NCBI GenBank assembly: GCA_030639955.1
Contig: DAOWKH010000027.1
Location: forward strand, 1 to 8,391
DNA from: Candidatus Omnitrophota bacterium
GTDB lineage: Bacteria > Omnitrophota > 4484-213
Reading direction: 5' to 3'
Length of the DNA stretch: 8,391 nucleotides
A model generated the notes under the pieces. That model did not search any database, was not told the DNA's origin, and saw nothing but the letters and a program-made list of their open reading frames with translations. Below are positions 5,029 through 8,391 of this stretch, piece after piece. How positions within the stretch are numbered: position 1 is the first letter of the stretch; the number at the start of each line of letters is the position of its first letter. A program made the translations under genes and the position numbers.

Positions 5029-6369
5029 TTATCTTTCTATAACTTCCCAATGCCCGCCTTTATCAGGACCTATTCTTTTAACACTACCTTTTTCTTTTAA
5101 TTTTTCAATATTCCATTCAACGCCACGTCTTTTTAAGTCTGTTATTGTTTCTAATTCTTTTTGAGTTATTTTTGGATTTTTTTTAATCGCTAAAATTATT
5201 TTCTCCACAGTTTTCTCCACAGTTTTCTCCACAGTTTTCTGGGTAGTAATTTCCTTTTCTATCTGCCGACGCATAAAAATAATTGTGAACCAATTCTCAT
5301 CTATTTCAAATTTGGGTCCGTTTAATCTACATTCTCTCATAGCCCTTTTTATCCGCAAAATGCCCGTCCCAACTTTTTCTACTAACCCCATTCTTTGGAT
5401 TAAACCAAACAAAAGATTGTTTCTTGATAAACTCTTTTTCCCTAAATCCCTTTTTGTTATTCCTTTTACTAAACCACCGGGGTTCACAATTTCTACTCTA
5501 TCGCTAAAAACATAAATTTGAATATTCGCATTAGAAAAATAACTTCTGTGGGCAATGGCGTTAAGGACCGCTTCTCTTAATGCTTCTTCCGGAAGTTCTA
5601 ATTTTTCTTCTCTTGGGCCGCCCTTTATAATATACTCTGTATTTAAATGCGACTGTAAATATTCCATTGTACTTGTGTAATTTGAGTATAAATTGTTATC
5701 AAATTCCTTTCTATCAAGGATTTTATATTTTGTCTTTCCGCGAAACAAAACACAGGTTATGGTAGCATTAAGGAAAAATCTGGATATCTTTTTACAAAAT
5801 AACAAAACAGCTGCATTTTTAAGAAAACCATCCCGTAGCAATGATAAATTTACCAGAACTTCTTTCCTGCTCAAAATAGGACTTATTTTCGCTTCTTTAA
5901 GAAAATTCTGATATGCCTCTTTGTTAAAATCCTTCCTGAGAGAAAAATCCCAATTGATTTTCTCATCAAATAAAATTACTCCCTCCTTTTGGAAAAATTC
6001 TCTTATTTCTTCTCTTTTTAGCTGTTGCGAATTTGGCCCATATCTTAAATAAAATTTACCATTTACAGAATAAGGTTTATTTATTCCTTCCGAGATTTTA
6101 ATAATAATTACAGACGCTGCTTTTTCTAATGAAATTTCTATCTGAGGTTCAATATTCCTTGCTATATCGTAAATTTGAGATTTTAATTTATTTGTTATTT
6201 TTATCCCTTTGGCTTCACCGTCATCTGAAACACCAAGTAAAATTTTGCCTCCATTTGCGTTTACAAATGCACAGATGTCTTTTGCTATGGAATTTGAAAA
6301 AGATTCTTTAAATTCCAAGTTATACCCTTCTCCCTGACTGATTAAAAATTCTAATCCTTTCTTATTCAA
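5029..6369 (-). CDS. AlbA_2 (Schlafen AAA_4-like) + HATPase_c_4 + winged-helix protein, putative transcriptional regulator
   Basis: The 446-residue protein has the architecture often annotated as a RecG-like or ATP-dependent transcriptional regulator. Residues about 14-125 form the AlbA_2 domain: GEGYNLEFKES, ICAFVNANGGKILLGVSDDG, KPYSVNGKFYLRYG. Residues about 260-350 form a GHKL-type HATPase_c_4 domain: LREAVLNAIAHRSY with the N-box Asn270, IVNPGGL and VGTGI (334-338). A repeated linker TTQK-TVEK-TVEK-TVEK (375-390) joins it to a C-terminal winged helix (about 391-446). The start is TTG at 6369: an in-frame stop lies 33 bases upstream, no ATG or GTG fits, and GTGAGGGAGAA precedes it. Function is inferred: DNA or RNA binding by AlbA_2 and the winged helix, with ATP-dependent control. 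Its paralogue lies immediately upstream. Confidence 0.88.
   Translation of the reverse strand: MNKKGLEFLISQGEGYNLEFKESFSNSIAKDICAFVNANGGKILLGVSDDGEAKGIKITNKLKSQIYDIARNIEPQIEISLEKAASVIIIKISEGINKPYSVNGKFYLRYGPNSQQLKREEIREFFQKEGVILFDEKINWDFSLRKDFNKEAYQNFLKEAKISPILSRKEVLVNLSLLRDGFLKNAAVLLFCKKISRFFLNATITCVLFRGKTKYKILDRKEFDNNLYSNYTSTMEYLQSHLNTEYIIKGGPREEKLELPEEALREAVLNAIAHRSYFSNANIQIYVFSDRVEIVNPGGLVKGITKRDLGKKSLSRNNLLFGLIQRMGLVEKVGTGILRIKRAMRECRLNGPKFEIDENWFTIIFMRRQIEKEITTQKTVEKTVEKTVEKIILAIKKNPKITQKELETITDLKRRGVEWNIEKLKEKGSVKRIGPDKGGHWEVIER
5199..5240. repeat. 12-bp in-frame tandem repeat encoding (TVEK)n
   Basis: The unit ttttctccacag occurs three times exactly (5199-5210, 5211-5222, 5223-5234), then as half a unit (5235-5240). 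On the minus strand each unit encodes Thr-Val-Glu-Lys. Perfect identity at the DNA level, synonymous positions included, points to recent slippage or selection for recombination. Copy-number change would lengthen or shorten the linker without breaking the frame. Confidence 0.9.
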
Positions 6370-6412
6370 TTCTCCCTCACTTTTTAAGCAATTCGATTCT
6401 CAATTCTAACCC

Positions 6413-6453
6413 AACTCCAATGCGCCTGCCCGCCTCTGGCGGGGGTTTGAAAT
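6413..6453 (+). repeat. REP-like palindrome, long form, copy 4
   Basis: This 41-base element differs from the copy at 4983-5023 at only two positions (6415 and 6450). Both changes fall in the outer arms and weaken that stem, while the inner CCCGCC-TCT-GGCGGG hairpin is identical. It lies 12 bases beyond the stop codon of the upstream AlbA_2 gene, in the 96-base gap between the two paralogues. It has the same orientation as copy 3. Confidence 0.85.
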
Positions 6454-6465
6454 GAGGTTCTCTTA

Positions 6466-7860
6466 TTAACCTGCTTCTAACACCTGTTTCCCCTTCTCGC
6501 TTATTACATACTTCTGCTTGCTGCTCTGTGGTTTATCGGGAATAGTCATAGTAATTAGTTTTGCTTTCAGTGCTGGTTTCAAATAATTGTATAAAAATGT
6601 CGGACGATGCGATAATCCAAGTTTCAACATTAATTCTTTACTTGATAACGGCTCTTTCTCGCAAATACTCAAGAGTTTCTGCACTTGTTCGGTGACTTGT
6701 TCGGTGACTTGTTCGGTTATCGGTTCATATTTCCTCTTAAAGGTTACCACAAAGTTCCCTCTCACTTCTTCATATTCAGGAAGAGTCAAGCCATATTCCT
6801 TCATAAGTGAATTCATTTTATCAATACCAGTTCCCCATTTTTCTATATAACCTGCCAGGAATAAAACTTCTGCTATTGCCGGATTTCTTAATACCGATAT
6901 ACGCCTCTTTAGAATATCTTTAAGTCTTACGCCTAAAGGCAAGCCTCCCGGAGACCAAACTTCTATTCTATCGTCAAAGATTGCTACATCAATATGGCTG
7001 GGAATTCTGTAATCCCTGTGAGCTACTGCATTTGCTATTGCTTCCCGAATAGCCAAATACGGAAGTTCGTATTGTTCTTCTCTGCGACCTGTTTGTGGAT
7101 TTATCCAGGCAGACCTGCGAATGTTTCGCAGAATGAAATTTTCTGCATAATCTATTTGATTGAAAATATTGTCTTTTATTTCAATATGGTCAAGAATTCT
7201 CTTTGTTTTATCTATTCCTTCAAATAGGGCACATTTGAGAATAGTATCCGGAAAGTAACTCTGAATTTCTTTGCCAAAAGCCATAAGTCCGGCAAAATTT
7301 AATTTATCTTGAGTAAGCAATCCAAGTTTATTTAAGATAATATTCCTGCTTTCGTTGAGATTAACCGGCAGATTTCTTTCTTCTTTTGCTTTTTTAAGAA
7401 ACCATTTTAATGTCTTTAGCGCAACTCCCTTCTTGTATTCCTTTATTATGGTTTTATCAAATCTATAGGCAGGGTTTTCTCTCTCATAGAGATATTTTTC
7501 AATTTCGTATCTGGAAAGATAGACATTGGTTGTGCCTAGACGCTTATAAGCCTTTCCTTTGTAGAAATAGGGTTTCTCCGGACTGTTTTTCACCTCAACT
7601 ACTAAGATATCTTTTCCATCCATTTTTCCTACATAGACATTTGGATAAAGTCTCGGTTCTATCAAAGATAATATGGTCGTGGAAACCTTTTTCAAGGTAT
7701 TATCGGTAATCTCTTGTCCGATTATTTTGCCTTTATCGGATATTCCAAAATAAAGTGTTCCCGTGCCACTGTTAGCAAAGGCGCAAAGGTCTTCTAATCC
7801 CTGCTTTAATTCAGCGGTGGATTTCTTAAGTTCTATTTTCTCTGACTTCTTAAATTTCAT
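6466..7860 (-). CDS. AlbA_2 + HATPase_c_4 + winged-helix protein, paralogue of the 5029-6369 gene
   Basis: The 464-residue protein has the same domain order as its downstream neighbour but a clearly different sequence. The AlbA_2 domain is at about 7-125 (LEDLCAFANSGTGTLYFGIS, KPYFYKGKAYKRLGTTN). The HATPase_c_4 domain is at about 267-350 (IREAIANAVAHRDY, DDRIEVWSPGGLPLG, KWGTGIDKM). The linker is TEQV-TEQV-TEQV (382-393), and a C-terminal winged helix follows at about 394-460, ending KYVISEKGKQVLEAG. Translation is coupled to the upstream nucleotidyltransferase gene: the ATG overlaps that gene's last 11 bases, and AAGGAAG (7872-7866) lies five bases before it. The pairing suggests that the nucleotidyltransferase and this regulator act together, for example as a two-part regulatory or toxin-antitoxin-like module. 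That is inference. The target DNA and the effect of ATP binding are unknown. Confidence 0.9.
   Translation of the reverse strand: MKFKKSEKIELKKSTAELKQGLEDLCAFANSGTGTLYFGISDKGKIIGQEITDNTLKKVSTTILSLIEPRLYPNVYVGKMDGKDILVVEVKNSPEKPYFYKGKAYKRLGTTNVYLSRYEIEKYLYERENPAYRFDKTIIKEYKKGVALKTLKWFLKKAKEERNLPVNLNESRNIILNKLGLLTQDKLNFAGLMAFGKEIQSYFPDTILKCALFEGIDKTKRILDHIEIKDNIFNQIDYAENFILRNIRRSAWINPQTGRREEQYELPYLAIREAIANAVAHRDYRIPSHIDVAIFDDRIEVWSPGGLPLGVRLKDILKRRISVLRNPAIAEVLFLAGYIEKWGTGIDKMNSLMKEYGLTLPEYEEVRGNFVVTFKRKYEPITEQVTEQVTEQVQKLLSICEKEPLSSKELMLKLGLSHRPTFLYNYLKPALKAKLITMTIPDKPQSSKQKYVISEKGKQVLEAG
6683..6718. repeat. 12-bp in-frame tandem repeat encoding (TEQV)n
   Basis: The unit acttgttcggtg is repeated at 6683-6694, 6695-6706 and 6707-6718, with one mismatch in the last copy. 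On the minus strand it encodes Thr-Glu-Gln-Val units between the ATPase-like and winged-helix domains. It occupies the same position in the protein as the (TVEK)n repeat of the paralogue but has an unrelated sequence. Confidence 0.88.
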
Positions 7861-8391
7861 TAAGACTTCCTTTTAAAATTATTCTCGGCCTTTTAAGAAT
7901 ATTTAGGATGAATGAATCCTTTTTTCTTATTTTCTTTTTAAATTCTTCTTTAGGGTAAATGTTATAATTTATCTCTCTCTGAAGTCTCTTTTCCAGATCC
8001 TCAATCTTTTGCATTAACTTATCTTCGTCAGGATTTCCCACTATTAAAATGTCTATATCACTTGCACTATTTTCTTTATTCTGAGCAAATGAGCCATAAA
8101 TAAAGGAAAACAAAATCCCGTCTGTATATTCTATGATTTTCTTTAAGCTCCCCTTTACTCCTATGGTTTTAAAAATGATAGATTTGAGTTCCTTGTAGAG
8201 AGGATATCTTTTATTAAGCGAAAACCATTTTTGATTACCTCTCATTGTAGAAATAAAAATTCCCTGCTTTTCTAACTTAGCGAATTCCTTGGAGAGATTT
8301 CCCGGGTCTTCTTTTAAAAGCGAAGCTATTTTTCTTAAGTATAAATCTGCGTTTGGATTTGTAAAAAAATAGGAAAGAAGTTTCTGCCGCA
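7850..8391 (-). CDS. Winged-helix + MNT-type nucleotidyltransferase domain protein, 5' end outside window
   Basis: The frame is open from the window edge (first full codon at 8389-8387), giving 179 visible residues. An internal ATG at 8245 would remove a conserved domain, so it is unlikely to be the true start. Visible residues 1-60 form a winged helix: RQKLLSYFFTNPNADLYLRK, then KIASLLKEDPGNLSKEFAKL, GIFISTMRGNQKWFSLNK. The nucleotidyltransferase core follows: YGSFAQNKENSASDIDILIVG (split here as GSFAQ and SDIDILIVG), with Gly99-Ser100 and Asp111-x-Asp113. The usual third acidic residue is not evident: the corresponding strand reads INYNIYPKEEF, as in other winged-helix-MNT proteins. These proteins are thought to be DNA-binding regulators or antitoxin-like AMP/NMP transferases. 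No HEPN partner is visible within the window. The stop overlaps the start of the next gene by 11 bases, indicating an operon. Confidence 0.87.
   Translation of the reverse strand, partial: RQKLLSYFFTNPNADLYLRKIASLLKEDPGNLSKEFAKLEKQGIFISTMRGNQKWFSLNKRYPLYKELKSIIFKTIGVKGSLKKIIEYTDGILFSFIYGSFAQNKENSASDIDILIVGNPDEDKLMQKIEDLEKRLQREINYNIYPKEEFKKKIRKKDSFILNILKRPRIILKGSLNEI
7866..7872 (-). promoter_or_regulatory. Ribosome binding site AAGGAAG for the 6466-7860 gene
   Basis: The sequence lies inside the 3' end of the nucleotidyltransferase gene, five bases before the ATG at 7860. It supports the chosen start and translational coupling of the two genes. Confidence 0.75.

Noticed and set aside
7410..7709. 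A 99-codon plus-strand open frame
   Set aside because: It lies wholly inside the well-supported AlbA_2 gene on the minus strand and is rich in residues typical of antisense shadows. The domain evidence for the minus-strand gene is decisive.
8243..8245. ATG at 8245-8243 as the start of the nucleotidyltransferase gene
   Set aside because: The frame is open for 48 more codons to the window edge, and those codons encode the N-terminal helices of a winged-helix domain that belongs to this family.

Overview
The window is AT-rich bacterial DNA. Every gene I can support is on the minus strand, so the order of transcription runs from high to low coordinates. It looks like a chromosome segment from an uncultured bacterium of a candidate phylum (Omnitrophota-like is my guess, low confidence). 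The reasons are the AT-rich, lysine-rich coding style, an mtaB gene coupled to an MGDG-synthase-type glycosyltransferase, and GC-rich dispersed palindromes of the CCCGCC-TCT-GGCGGG type. No rRNA, tRNA or CRISPR array is visible.

Region 1 (8391-5029): a partial winged-helix plus MNT nucleotidyltransferase gene overlaps, by 11 bases, the first of two AlbA_2/HATPase_c_4/winged-helix proteins. The second such protein follows after a 96-base gap holding a REP-like palindrome. Each AlbA_2 protein has a linker made of perfect 12-bp tandem DNA repeats, (TEQV)n in one and (TVEK)n in the other.

Region 2 (about 5023-4194): a REP-associated tyrosine transposase (RAYT) gene sits between REP-like palindromes in inverted orientation. 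A further pair of short-form copies forms a perfect 21-bp inverted repeat downstream. Four copies of the palindrome family are in the window, and three of them lie 5-12 bases behind a stop codon. Two forms exist: a 21-nt form, and a form carrying an additional 19-nt GC-rich hairpin.

Region 3 (about 4125-2057): three small unrelated genes lie in the same orientation, separated by 104-177-base structured gaps. They encode two membrane proteins and, between them, a zinc ribbon plus winged helix plus nucleoside-deoxyribosyltransferase/TIR-like protein. 7-base motifs of the integron core type (RYYYAAC / GTTRRRY) occur just before two of the starts and just after the stops. One gap (3605-3761) resembles a complete attC site. 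I propose, as a hypothesis, a decayed or integrase-less gene-cassette array. No integrase gene is present here.

Region 4 (1953-1): mtaB (tRNA ms2t6A37 synthesis) is translationally coupled by an ATGA overlap to a diacylglycerol glycosyltransferase gene. That second gene is broken by one in-frame TAA (212-214), with the correct reading continuing unchanged on the other side to the window edge.

Taken together, conserved housekeeping genes (region 4) sit beside an accessory stretch of regulators, a palindrome-mobilising transposase and possible defence cargo. The functional links inside that stretch are inferred from arrangement and have not been demonstrated.
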